A stretch of DNA of 64,000 nucleotides from Butyrivibrio sp. (GTDB lineage: Bacteria; Bacillota; Clostridia; Lachnospirales; Lachnospiraceae): assembly GCA_023664865.1 (NCBI GenBank), contig JAMPEU010000006.1:62001-126000 (forward strand), written 5' to 3'. Shown piece by piece: positions 1-9,087 of this stretch. How positions within the stretch are numbered: position 1 is the first letter of the stretch; each line of letters opens with the position of its first letter. The notes below the pieces were generated by a model, which was not told the DNA's origin, made no database searches, and worked only from the letters and a program-made list of their open reading frames with translations. The position numbers and the translations under genes were made by a program.

Positions 1-848
1 GTCGGTCAATATATTGCGAATAATCTGGCGCATGCAGGATATGAAGTTATTGGTGTTTGCCGTAACCATATTCCACAGCATGCAGACTATGAATTGCTAT
101 ATGCAGATTTATCCGATACAATTAGGGGGGGGTAAAAAACATTGATGTTGTCATTCATATTGCAGCAAATATATTAGGAGATGTGAATGCTTTAATCCGT
201 GATAATATTGAAGCAACTAAAAATCTTGTTTGCTGGTCTGAAAAAGTTCAGGTGAAAAGGATTATATATATGTCATCTGTAGCAGTTTATGGAAACGTAG
301 ATGGTGAGTTGTGCGAGGAAAGCGCCATTCAGAATCCGAGTATATATGGTATAACAAAACATTTGGGGGAATCCATTATCAAAGAATCAGAAATCCCTGA
401 GAAATTGATTCTTCAACTTCCAAAAATGATTGGACCATATGTTCATTTAGAAGATACACGAGATTCAGGATTCCTAACGATGACCAAGAAGATTTTGAAT
501 GATGAAAAAGTTATATGCTTTATTCCTGAAATGTACTATAATAATTATTTACATGTGGCGGAACTAAGTGTTTTTTTACAGACTCTTTTGCAGCAAGCCG
601 TTTGGGACGAGAAGAAAACAGTGCTTGTTGCAGCTCAAGAACGATTAACGATGATGAAAATTTTACAGATTATGAAAGAGACAGCGGAAAGTAGGTCAGA
701 AATTATTGCACAAAGTAATGGAACAATGCCAAATGTTTCATTGATAAATGTGAGTAAGGCAAAGGAACTGGGATTTTCTCCGTGCGCGGCTGAAGATATG
801 CTAAGACGATTTATAAGTGAAGTTAAAGTTCCTAGCGTTTCAAAATAG
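1..848 (+). CDS. NAD-dependent epimerase/dehydratase, 5' partial, frame broken at an 8-G tract (phase-OFF or pseudogene)
   Basis: Extended short-chain dehydrogenase/reductase, the type that makes or edits nucleotide sugars. The window opens inside the Rossmann glycine motif (VGQYIANNLAHAGYEV). The frame runs to a stop directly after eight Gs at 125-132. The rest of the protein is open in another frame up to 848 and carries the IHIAAN strand, MSSVAVYG and the catalytic YxxxK as YGITK. With nine Gs the two halves join exactly (IRGGVKNIDVVIH). The internal methionine at 183 has no Shine-Dalgarno site, so the downstream half is probably not a gene of its own. Sugar substrate unknown. The gene is followed by two others with the same defect. 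Confidence 0.8.
125..132 (+). repeat. Poly-G tract (G8) interrupting the epimerase gene
   Basis: Eight consecutive Gs lie inside the coding region. Eight gives a stop (TAA at 133-135). Nine (or six) gives the full-length frame. This is the classical architecture of a slipped-strand contingency locus, but a homopolymer undercall would look the same. Confidence 0.9.
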
Positions 849-913
849 TTGTTGAGTTTATTCTATATCTTTTTGAAATGTTATAAGAATAATTTTGGGA
901 GGGATCAAATGTT

Positions 914-1596
914 ATGGATATTAAAAAAATGAATTATGAAGAGATGAAAGAGGCATTTGAAACACAGGAATTAAAAGTAGGACCGTGGACCTCATGGAGT
1001 ATGATACACGATGCACGACATATGGCATTTGTACTTTCGAGGTATAAGTTTGTGGCAAAAATGCTTGAAGGAAGAAAATATGTAATGGAAGTAGGATGCG
1101 GTGATGCGTTTGGAATGCCTATTGTTGCACAGAATCTACGGGGGGGGCGCTGTATGCAGTTGATTGGGAAGAAAAATTTTTGAACGATAATAGAGAGAGA
1201 ATGCAGTTTTGCGATAATGTGAAATTTATACAACATGATATGAATAACAGTCCGCTTGATACTGTTAAAGTCAGTGCAATTTATTTAGTTGATGTAATAG
1301 AACATGTTGATCCGGTCAAAGAAAATTCTTTTATAGAAAATATGATTGCATCCTATGATAAAAAAGAAGATGCGGTAATGATTATAGGAACGCCTAATTT
1401 AGCGGCAGCAAAATATGCTTCTGAGCAAAGCGCCTCTGTTCATATTAACTTAAAGGGACAGAGTGAATTGGCGGCATTGCTGAATAAATATTTTTACAAT
1501 GTTTTTATGTTTGGCATGAATGATGAAGTAGTACATACGGGGTATGGACCAATGTGCCATTATATATGGGGGATAGGCGCAGGACTTAGGAAATGA
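914..1596 (+). CDS. Class I SAM-dependent methyltransferase, frame broken at an 8-G tract
   Basis: The start ATG at 914 follows GGGAGGG at 897-903. The first half carries SAM motif I (VMEVGCGDAFG) and runs out of frame after the G tract at 1140-1147, stopping at 1183. The second half is open from the tract to 1596 in the +1 frame and carries the acidic post-motif and the motif-II-like IYLVDVIEHVDP. One added G gives a seamless protein of about 227 residues through LRGGALYAVDWEEKF, a normal Methyltransf_11/23-like fold. The substrate is probably a sugar or surface glycan, judged from the neighbours only. Confidence 0.8.
1140..1147 (+). repeat. Poly-G tract (G8) interrupting the methyltransferase gene
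   Basis: Eight Gs within codons for Gly-Gly. The two open frames on either side differ by exactly one base, and nine Gs join them. Confidence 0.9.
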
Positions 1597-1633
1597 AAAA
1601 CTTTGCGAAATAAATATATATTTGGAGGATAAA

Positions 1634-2724
1634 ATGAAGAATAATAACTGCACTTTTTATAAGCCGGTGTGTCGGCTGGAAGATGATGATTGGAGAATTC
1701 ATAAGGGGGGGGTAATGGCGGTCGAATTGCTTTATATGGCGCAGGGAAATATGGCAAAATTGCTTTGCAAAATATTAAAAAATATTTACCTCAATTACAA
1801 ATTATATGTTTTATAGATGATAATAGAATTAGAAATAACGAAGATGTTGAAGGGTTAAAGGTACTCTCTTTGCAGGAAGTTATGGAACAAGAATCGGATT
1901 TTACTATTATCATTACAAATTATTATGTTTCATCGGTATTGGCAAAAATAGAAGCTAAGGGATTTGATTTAAATAAGGTATTTTTTTGGAGCCAGTTTTT
2001 GATAGAGGATGTTGATCATTCTTATCTCATTAAAAATAAAGATAATCTGTATAGAGCATACGATTGTTTGGAAGATTATCTGTCAAAAATGATTTTTGAA
2101 AATATGGTGACAGCCCGGTTTGATAAGAATATCGATTTATTGGGAAGAACTTGTGAAAAGGAACAATATTTTCCGGATGATATTTTTATCTTAGGAAATG
2201 AAGAGGTTTTTGTTGATGCCGGGGCATACGATGGAGATACTATAGATACTTTTCTGAAACATACAAAACAAAAATATAAGTATATATATGCATTTGAACC
2301 GGATAAAACAAATTATGAAAGATTATTAACGCGTGAGTATAGTCAGAATATAAAGGTTTATAATGCGGGATTATACTGTGAAACCGGAGAAATGAATTTT
2401 GGTTCTAATAGAGGCGGTTCATCTAAGATTGAAGAAGATGGAATAGATATTGTACAGGTAATAAAGTTTGATGATTTGGAACTTCCGGAAGATAGAGTGT
2501 CATTTATTAAAATGGATATTGAAGGAAGTGAACTAAATGCATTGCAGGGAATGCAGGAAACAATTAAAAAGAATAAGCCTAAATTAGCAATATGTATTTA
2601 TCATAAATTTGAGGATTTGTGGGAATTGCCGTTATATATTAAGAGTTTGGTGCCGGAATACAAACTGTATATACGGAACTATACATCATATTTAGATGAA
2701 ATAGTTTTGTATGCTGTTATATGA
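1634..2724 (+). CDS. FkbM-family methyltransferase with N-terminal Rossmann segment, frame broken at an 8-G tract
   Basis: ATG 1634 follows GGAGG at 1624-1628. The first 24 or so codons lead into eight Gs at 1705-1712, after which this frame ends at 1816. The +1 frame is open from the tract to 2724. It begins with a dinucleotide-type strand and loop (RIALYGAGKYGK) and continues into an FkbM domain: FVDAGAYDGDTIDTF, YAFEPDK, and KMDIEGSELNALQGM followed by AICIYHK. With nine Gs the product would be about 363 residues. FkbM enzymes O-methylate sugars and polyketides, and in surface-glycan clusters they usually decorate exported glycans. The stop codon overlaps the next reading frame. Confidence 0.8.
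1705..1712 (+). repeat. Poly-G tract (G8) interrupting the FkbM gene
   Basis: Eight Gs near codon 25. Nine (or six) are needed to connect the initiator region with the Rossmann and FkbM domains. Confidence 0.9.
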
Positions 2725-2975
2725 TTCTTCTAGTAGAGGCTGAATGGCTATCAGTGTGTATGTATACTCCGGTGCAGTTTTTCCAGCATGATAAAAGTAA
2801 AGACTTTATGGATATCTGGAATGTTTCGGAATATCAGAAATATAGAGCGATTGTAAATACTCCACAAGAGATGGATAAGCCGTGCAGAAGATGTTATCAG
2901 TCTTCTCATTGTAACTGTAATAGAAAAGAATCGTTTATTCAGGTCGGAGAACAATTTTCGCCGGATTGGGAATAA
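2721..2975 (+). pseudogene. C-terminal SPASM fragment of a radical SAM protein
   Basis: An 84-residue frame with the tail typical of SPASM radical SAM proteins: a first cysteine before YTPVQFF, then DIWNVSEYQKYRAI, then PCRRCYQSSHCNC with closely spaced cysteines able to bind an auxiliary Fe-S cluster. The CxxxCxxC radical SAM core is absent; upstream lies only the end of the FkbM gene. This looks like the remainder of a larger gene after a deletion, although the frame is intact and might still be translated by coupling to the preceding stop. Confidence 0.6.
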
Positions 2976-2979
2976 GAAT

Positions 2980-4779
2980 ATGCATAAGTTAAGAAGCGTA
3001 AAAGACATTTGGAATAAATATAACTTTATTTTGACTACTCCCCAGAAGAGATGGGGAGTAGTTATTATAGTATTGACGTTGATTGGAGCTGTATGTGAGA
3101 CGCTTGGAGTATCTGCCATTCTGCCGCTGGTACAGGTTATGATAGAGCCTCAGCGGTTAAGGGAAAATCCTATAATGGCCTCCATTATTGATTATTTGCA
3201 ATTAGATTCAGAAACTTCTTTAATTTGGGCGATTGGCATTTTTGTCATTGCTATATATATAATTAAAAATCTCTTTATGCTCTTTTTATCTTATGTAAGA
3301 ATTAAGTATGCCTGTAAAGTACAAAGAGAGTTATCAATTGAAATGCTGGAATCATATTTGAAACGCGGCTACGTGTTCTTTTTGAATATGGGTACAGGCG
3401 AACTTATGAGGGGGGTAACAAATAGTATATCTAATACTTACACGGCGTTATATCAGGCATTTAAACTTCTGGCAGAAATTTTGACAGTAATATGTATATG
3501 CGTTTATATAATGTCTACGGACATTGTAATGGCGATGTGTGTTGTGGCATTAGCTGCAATATGTCTGCTTATTGTAGTGTTAGGCTGTCAGAAATGGGTT
3601 AAGAAATGTGGGGAAATAACTTATAAATATACAGCGTTAATTAATAAGGTACTCTTGCAAACATTCCAGAGCATAAAAGAAATTCTGGTAATGCATAGAG
3701 AAAAATATTTTGTTGACTCGCATAAAGATAATTATATTAAACAGCAGAAGGGTACTATTGGTCAAACTGTTGCATCAGAAAGTCCTGCATATATAATTGA
3801 GGCAGTATGCGTATGCGGTCTGATTATTGCAGTATGTATAAAAGCAATAGATTCTGATAATGCAGCGACGCTCGTGCCGCAGCTTGCCTCTTTTGCGGTG
3901 GCGGCTTTTCGTATTCTGCCTTCTCTGGGAAGGATATCAAGTAATTTTAACCAGTTTATGTTCTGTGTGCCAAGTATTAACGATACGTATAATAATCTTA
4001 AGGAAGCAAGAGATATTGAAGAGAAAACCGACGGAACAAGAAGAAATGGTGATTCTGTTTATGATGATTTGAGTCAGAATGACCGGAAATCTTTTCAACA
4101 TAAATTATCAATAGAAAATATATCATGGAAATATCCTAATACAGATAATAATGTACTGGATGATATCAGTATTGAGATTAATAAAGGGCAGTCCATTGCT
4201 TTTGTGGGAAAGTCCGGGGCAGGGAAAACAACTTTGGCGGACATCGTGCTTGGATTGTTAATTCCCCAGAAAGGAAAAGTTAAAATTGATGGAATTGACA
4301 TTACAGACATCCAGATGGGAAGAAATCATATAATCGGTTTCGTTCCACAGAATGTAAATCTTCTTGATGATACGGTTAGAAAAAATGTTGCTTTTGGAAT
4401 TGAAGATGATAATATAGATGATGAATTAGTCTGGAAAGCATTGGAGCAAGCGCAGCTGAAAGATATAATTGAGAATAGCGCGCACGGCTTAGATACTGAG
4501 ATTGGTGAGCGCGGCATTCGGTTTTCCGGTGGACAGAGGCAGCGTTTCGCAATCGCGCGTGCCTTGTATACAGACCCTGATATTCTGATTCTTGATGAGG
4601 CAACTTCTGCTCTTGATACAGAGACTGAAACAGCAGTAATGGAGTCTATTAATGCGTTGCAGGGGCATAAGACATTGATAATAATTGCGCATAGACTAAC
4701 GACCATAAGAAACTGTGATAAGATTTATGAGATAGCTGATGGGAAGGCGATAGAGAGGAAGTATGAGGAGCTTGGGTGA
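2980..4779 (+). CDS. ABC transporter, fused permease and ATPase (PglK/MsbA-like exporter)
   Basis: 599 residues: an N-terminal ABC exporter membrane domain with about six hydrophobic helices (roughly residues 20-330), then a nucleotide-binding domain from about 370. The Walker A motif GKSGAGKTT is near residue 409, followed by the signature FSGGQRQR, Walker B ILILDEATSALD and H-loop AHR. As a half-transporter it should dimerise. Placement beside glycan-modifying enzymes suggests flipping of a lipid-linked oligosaccharide (PglK-like) or glycolipid. It starts four bases after the SPASM remnant. A G6 run at 3410-3415 is in frame here. Confidence 0.88.
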   Translation: MHKLRSVKDIWNKYNFILTTPQKRWGVVIIVLTLIGAVCETLGVSAILPLVQVMIEPQRLRENPIMASIIDYLQLDSETSLIWAIGIFVIAIYIIKNLFMLFLSYVRIKYACKVQRELSIEMLESYLKRGYVFFLNMGTGELMRGVTNSISNTYTALYQAFKLLAEILTVICICVYIMSTDIVMAMCVVALAAICLLIVVLGCQKWVKKCGEITYKYTALINKVLLQTFQSIKEILVMHREKYFVDSHKDNYIKQQKGTIGQTVASESPAYIIEAVCVCGLIIAVCIKAIDSDNAATLVPQLASFAVAAFRILPSLGRISSNFNQFMFCVPSINDTYNNLKEARDIEEKTDGTRRNGDSVYDDLSQNDRKSFQHKLSIENISWKYPNTDNNVLDDISIEINKGQSIAFVGKSGAGKTTLADIVLGLLIPQKGKVKIDGIDITDIQMGRNHIIGFVPQNVNLLDDTVRKNVAFGIEDDNIDDELVWKALEQAQLKDIIENSAHGLDTEIGERGIRFSGGQRQRFAIARALYTDPDILILDEATSALDTETETAVMESINALQGHKTLIIIAHRLTTIRNCDKIYEIADGKAIERKYEELG

Positions 4780-4816
4780 TGTAACCCTAAAGCGTCAAAA
4801 CACACAAGTCTCCGTC

Positions 4817-4863
4817 GCCTTGCTATTCTGCCAGTAGCAGGGCGGCTTGGTAAAACAGCCGCC
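4817..4863. other. Two adjoining hairpins after the glycan exporter gene
   Basis: The first stem is GCCTTGCTA (4817-4825) with TAGCAGGGC (4835-4843), one G-U pair. The second is GGCGGCT (4841-4847) with AGCCGCC (4857-4863). They share bases 4841-4843, so they cannot both form fully. No T-run follows on either strand, so this is not a textbook terminator, although it lies between convergent genes. Confidence 0.45.
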
Positions 4864-4887
4864 TCCTGTGAAAGAAGTACAAACCAA

Positions 4888-6465
4888 TCATCTCCCCAAT
4901 CCTTTTTTCACCTGTCTGTTAAAATCAAATAATATTATTTGAATCTGTTTATAGACCTCATCTTGCAGATACATATCGGATTGGGACTTTGAAAGGCAGA
5001 GGGCATCTGCTGTTTTATGGAGGCGGGAAGACAACTGCGCCTCGTTTCCCTGAAACCATTCCCTGTTGCTTGTCAGCATCGTGGGTTTTATAATGCTTTT
5101 CTAATGAGTCCAGCGCCTCCTGCAGATTTTCCACATTCAAGACATTGCTTTGTATGTACATCTGTGCATCTAAGGAAAAATATCTCGCAAATACAGTGTC
5201 TTCGTCGGCCGGACGCTGCAATAACGTAGACACATCGCTCCAAATACTGCAGACTATGAACAATAGCTGACAGTTTTCCAAATCAGACTTTATATATGGG
5301 TATATCTTTGAATATTCCTTCTTCCGCATTAATGATTCCAATTTCTGGTAATATTTCTGTATAAAAGTCAGCTCGTCAACGACTTGCGCATTATCGTGGT
5401 AAGCAATGGATTGATCAATGCTGGCTAGCCATGAATAGAGCTGTTTAAAATTGTCCGTTCCCCGAAAGTTAACCGGCATTTTCGGAATGTTTACGCCGAA
5501 AGCAACATAAATCGGATTTTTGAGCATATTTACGCTGCATTCAAGACAGTAGTTTATGATTTCCACGCCTTGCGTTTGGCAGATAGAGATTTCAGCCTCA
5601 GGGAGACAGCTTTTTTGCAAGACTTCAATCACCGCTTCGGACAGCCGAAGGAAAGCGGGCCAGTCTTTTATATGCTGCCGTGCCATTTTCTGTAACAGAG
5701 TCTGTATAAAAGAACGTATCTGAAAGCGCGACAAGGAGGCTTTATGTGCGTCATATAATTTTATGGCGCTGAAATAATCTTCATATTGATTCTGCGAAGT
5801 TATATAATATACGTAGTGTTCAAGATTTTTAATATCAGGAGAATCGCTGCGGAGTTCATCTAAATATTGCTGCATGGTTGTTTTATTTTTCTTAAAATCC
5901 AGTACATCAAGTTGATAAATAACCAGATTTAATATTTCTCCCGATTCATTTGGGGAGATGCCGGGATGCGGCGTTTCAAGTATGGCTTTAACCCACTTGG
6001 CGTGAACACCATTATATTTTTCCATATTATTGCAGAGATACAGCTCCCAATAATTATCCGGGAAAAAGTGTTTTAAAACTGCACACGGATAATAGGGGCA
6101 ATCCAGTCGCCGTTAAGGCATAAATTAGCAGAATCTTCTTCCCATGCAGCGTTAAGCTTCATAATATCTGATTTTATGCCTTTCAGATAGTTTTTGACCT
6201 TCCGTGAATTTGCAGTATCGGTTTCTATTATTGCTATGGCGACGTTAATATGCTCAATATCCTTCTGAACAGCCGCACCTTCTGCTATAGAAGTTTTATT
6301 CGATTCTAAATCAGAAACGGTCTTTTTCAGGGCATCCAATAACTGCATGGGAAGATCAAGGATTTCTCCGAGCAACGTTTGTGGATTTCTGCCATGCCAG
6401 ACGGATTCGCTAATAGCGGCTAAATAATCATCCTTAAAAATAACTTTCCAGTATTTGCAGGCATA
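4888..6465 (-). pseudogene. Degenerate gene of unknown family, 5'-truncated with two frameshifts
   Basis: Three minus-strand frames read as successive parts of one helical protein. The first is open from 6465 (no start; a stop precedes it) to 6073. The second is open from about 6070 through the main block (methionine at 6025) and drifts out near 5090. The third continues to 4888 and ends QVKKGLGR. The joins lie near 6070 (beside TTTT/AAAA runs) and near 5085-5100. The readable text is alpha-helical and lacks a motif I recognise. It may be a decayed member of the neighbouring glycosylation cluster, but that is only inferred from position. Confidence 0.5.
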
Positions 6466-6540
6466 TTAACAAAATTTCTTGTTGCATATATAATACAAAT
6501 TTGATAAAATGCATATAAATATATAGGAGGTAATAGTAGT

Positions 6541-6876
6541 ATGTTTTTAGACAATGATATGGTTCTGGGCAATTTATTCATTAAGGTAATAGAAAAAGAG
6601 ATGAATGAAATCACATTTGAGAAGATATATGATTTTGTTTATTATGCATCTATAAAACTTAACGAAAAAGAAAATACAATTATATTAGTTTCAAAAGAAG
6701 GCATAATGAACTTTGCGGAACTATATAAAGATTTTATACAGATTGATGAAGAAGAAAAGAAAATTATAATTACCAGCAAAGAAGAAACATTAATCTGTTT
6801 TCGAAACAGATACGAAGATAATGGAAAGGATTTTGCAGAATCATTTGATTTCGCTTTGGAACAGATAGCTGCTTAG
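6541..6876 (+). CDS. Small acidic protein of unknown function paired with an HD phosphohydrolase
   Basis: 111 residues; the ATG at 6541 is preceded by GGAGGT at about 6526. The sequence alternates helices and strands, is rich in Glu and Lys, and shows no signal peptide or membrane segment. It ends six bases before the start of the HD-domain gene, which has no Shine-Dalgarno site of its own, so the two are probably translationally coupled. It could be a regulatory or antitoxin-like partner of that enzyme. I do not recognise the family. Confidence 0.65.
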   Translation: MFLDNDMVLGNLFIKVIEKEMNEITFEKIYDFVYYASIKLNEKENTIILVSKEGIMNFAELYKDFIQIDEEEKKIIITSKEETLICFRNRYEDNGKDFAESFDFALEQIAA

Positions 6877-6882
6877 ATACGA

Positions 6883-8442
6883 ATGAAAACAACGAATCAG
6901 GATAAATTAATAAAAGATAATGTACATGAGTATATCTATATAGATGAAAATTATTTTGATATCATAGATACGGCAATATTTCAAAGATTAAAGAACATTA
7001 AACAAACGAGTTATGCCAGTCTGTACCCATCTTCAACCCATGATCGCTTTACACATTCTTTAGGAACTTATTACCTTGGGAAACAGGTAGTTACCCAATT
7101 GTGGAAAAATATCGGTGAATCGTTTAAACTGCCGTTTGATGGTTCTGCTAAAGATGAAATTACTTTTACATTTGAAATGGCATGTCTTTTGCATGATTTG
7201 GGTCATGCGCCCTTTTCCCATACAGGAGAAAATTTCTATAAGGTTAAAAAAATCAATGCATCGCTACCGCATTATGATTACTTTAAAGCTTACATGGAGA
7301 AAAATAAACTGGATAAATTTTGTTATATAGATGGCTTGCTGATTAACGAATTATGTAAATGGTATGAAGTAAATGGTGAGAATATTGCCGATAATGACAT
7401 TATTAAAAATTTTCTGAATGATTATTGTGGTGTTTTAAAGGAAGATTCAGCTAAACCACATGAAAAAATGAGTGCACTTATTGCCTTACAGGAGATAAAA
7501 GAACAAATTATAAGTTTAGCGGCTAAAATCTGTAAAACGGATGGAAGTGAAGAATGCGGTGTAAGATTTAATGCTGATTTATTCGTGCGTTGTATAATAG
7601 GAGCCCAATATCAGGCCAAGCCGTCAGATAAACTGGAGTCACAGGCAAATTCTTTTAAAAATGCAATTATCAGCCTGCTGAATTCAGATATAATTGATGT
7701 AGATAAACTTGATTATATTTTAAGAGATAGTTATATGACCGGTTACAAGAATACCGGTATTGATATAGAAAGATTAATAAAATCGTTTACAATTGTTTTA
7801 GAGGATGATAAGTGGTGTAGGCTGGCATATAAAAAGAATGCCCTTAGCGTCATTGAAAATGTAATATTGGCAAATGATTCCAGCAGGAGGTGGGTACAAA
7901 ATCATCCAATTATATTATATGATACATATATTACACAACGGTGTGTGAGTGAAACTTTTCAAATATTACAGGCGGAAAAACCGACAGGTGAGAATATTTT
8001 TGAGAAATTTTTCTCTATTGATGCATTGACGGAAAAAGGCATAGAGTGGAACGATACAGAACGGATTTTTCTTGCAAGTGACTTAGATGTGATTACATTA
8101 TTTAAAAAAGCATATGTCATTAGCAGGCAAAAAGGAATGGGAGATGCTGAAGAAATATTTAAAGAATATTTTTCAAGAGATGCAAGAAGACATCCATTAT
8201 GGAAATCTGAAATGGAATTTCGGGTATGCTTTAATGAACAGTTGATGAATGAAGATGAGCAGGATAGAATGAAGATTATTAGAGATGCTGTAGTAAATAT
8301 TGATTTATGCAAAAATAAAACAACAGGTATTAGTGAAGCTATTATTAATGAATCTATGTGGAATAAAATTAATGAAGGAACAATTGAATTTCCACAAAGT
8401 GGTCTTAAGTTGGTCAATGCACTAAAAGTAAGTATATTTTGA
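6883..8442 (+). CDS. HD-superfamily phosphohydrolase (SAMHD1/dGTPase-like)
   Basis: 519 residues with the metal-binding pattern of HD hydrolases: the first His in DRFTHSLG (about residue 57), HD in LLHDLGHAPFSH (about 104-105), and a late Asp in DVDKLDYILRDS (about 274). The order and the flanking HDRFTHSLG/YILRDS text resemble the COG1078 and SAMHD1 branch, which act on nucleotides or phosphoesters. The C-terminal 200 residues have no motif I recognise. It is coupled to the small gene upstream and lies in an AT-rich accessory stretch, which would fit a nucleotide-depleting defence role, though that is inference. Confidence 0.82.
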   Translation: MKTTNQDKLIKDNVHEYIYIDENYFDIIDTAIFQRLKNIKQTSYASLYPSSTHDRFTHSLGTYYLGKQVVTQLWKNIGESFKLPFDGSAKDEITFTFEMACLLHDLGHAPFSHTGENFYKVKKINASLPHYDYFKAYMEKNKLDKFCYIDGLLINELCKWYEVNGENIADNDIIKNFLNDYCGVLKEDSAKPHEKMSALIALQEIKEQIISLAAKICKTDGSEECGVRFNADLFVRCIIGAQYQAKPSDKLESQANSFKNAIISLLNSDIIDVDKLDYILRDSYMTGYKNTGIDIERLIKSFTIVLEDDKWCRLAYKKNALSVIENVILANDSSRRWVQNHPIILYDTYITQRCVSETFQILQAEKPTGENIFEKFFSIDALTEKGIEWNDTERIFLASDLDVITLFKKAYVISRQKGMGDAEEIFKEYFSRDARRHPLWKSEMEFRVCFNEQLMNEDEQDRMKIIRDAVVNIDLCKNKTTGISEAIINESMWNKINEGTIEFPQSGLKLVNALKVSIF

Positions 8443-8458
8443 TAGAAATAACTTAGAA

Positions 8459-8710
8459 TTGGATATAGTAATTATATATACTCGAAGTTTTGAATCTAAA
8501 ATGACAAAATTAAATAAAAAATCAGTTCGCGTGCAGATGCCGGATTATGCATTAGATAGATGGCAAAAAACTACCTTATATTCTTACTCAGAACTGGTAG
8601 ATGTTCAGAACCGAACAAGTCGTCAACCGCTTTTTTATATGTATTCTAAGCATAAAATTGACATTAAAGATTTTGTGACATATTTACTTACGGAAGCAGA
8701 ATTTGTATAA
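8459..8710 (+). CDS. Short hypothetical protein downstream of the HD gene
   Basis: An open frame of 83 codons from a TTG at 8459; an ATG at 8501 would give 69 residues. There is no convincing Shine-Dalgarno site before either start. The residue composition looks coding, with mixed charge and several aromatic residues, but I recognise no family. It may be the tail of a lost gene. Low confidence. Confidence 0.35.
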   Translation: MDIVIIYTRSFESKMTKLNKKSVRVQMPDYALDRWQKTTLYSYSELVDVQNRTSRQPLFYMYSKHKIDIKDFVTYLLTEAEFV

Positions 8711-8783
8711 GTATTGCAAATTTCCCCAAATTTACGACAAAAATTGCCTAAACCCAAAACTCGCCATAACATTATGTTACAAT

Positions 8784-8809
8784 AAACCCAGCTTTAGCAG
8801 GCTGGGTTT
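8784..8809. terminator. Hairpin after the HD gene, possible terminator
   Basis: Perfect 9-bp stem AAACCCAGC (8784-8792) and GCTGGGTTT (8801-8809) with an 8-nt loop. The downstream sequence is AT-rich (AAATAATTAAT) but has no clean T-run, so termination efficiency is uncertain. Confidence 0.5.
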
Positions 8810-8866
8810 AAATAATTAATGCGTAAATCTTATTAAGGGACAACAATAAGAAAGGAATATGGCATT

Positions 8867-9051
8867 ATGAAGAATACAGGGGAAATAAGGTGGATTCAAT
8901 TATCAGATTTGCATATTATAAGCAAAGGGGAAATAAAATTGATATGGATGAGTGGATTGGCTATGCCCGCAGTAATGTCGTCACATCCTTGGGAAAGAAA
9001 CTTTTAGGTTTTGTAATGGAAAAAATAGTATGCGACTGTGAGCAGGAATAA
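8867..9051 (+). pseudogene. Remnant of a metallophosphoesterase gene with internal deletion
   Basis: An ATG at 8867 after AAGGAAT starts MKNTGEIRWIQLSDLHI, the typical N-terminus of calcineurin-like phosphoesterases (the first metal motif is D-x-H). The frame stops after about 36 codons. A second frame then gives what looks like the C-terminal end of a protein (DMDEWIGYARSNVV to CDCEQE, stop at 9049). The middle of the enzyme, with all other metal ligands, is absent. A deletion joining the two ends of one gene is the simplest reading. Confidence 0.6.
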
Positions 9052-9087
9052 CATCCGTCCTATAGATGGCAGGAAGAGGTATTATAA

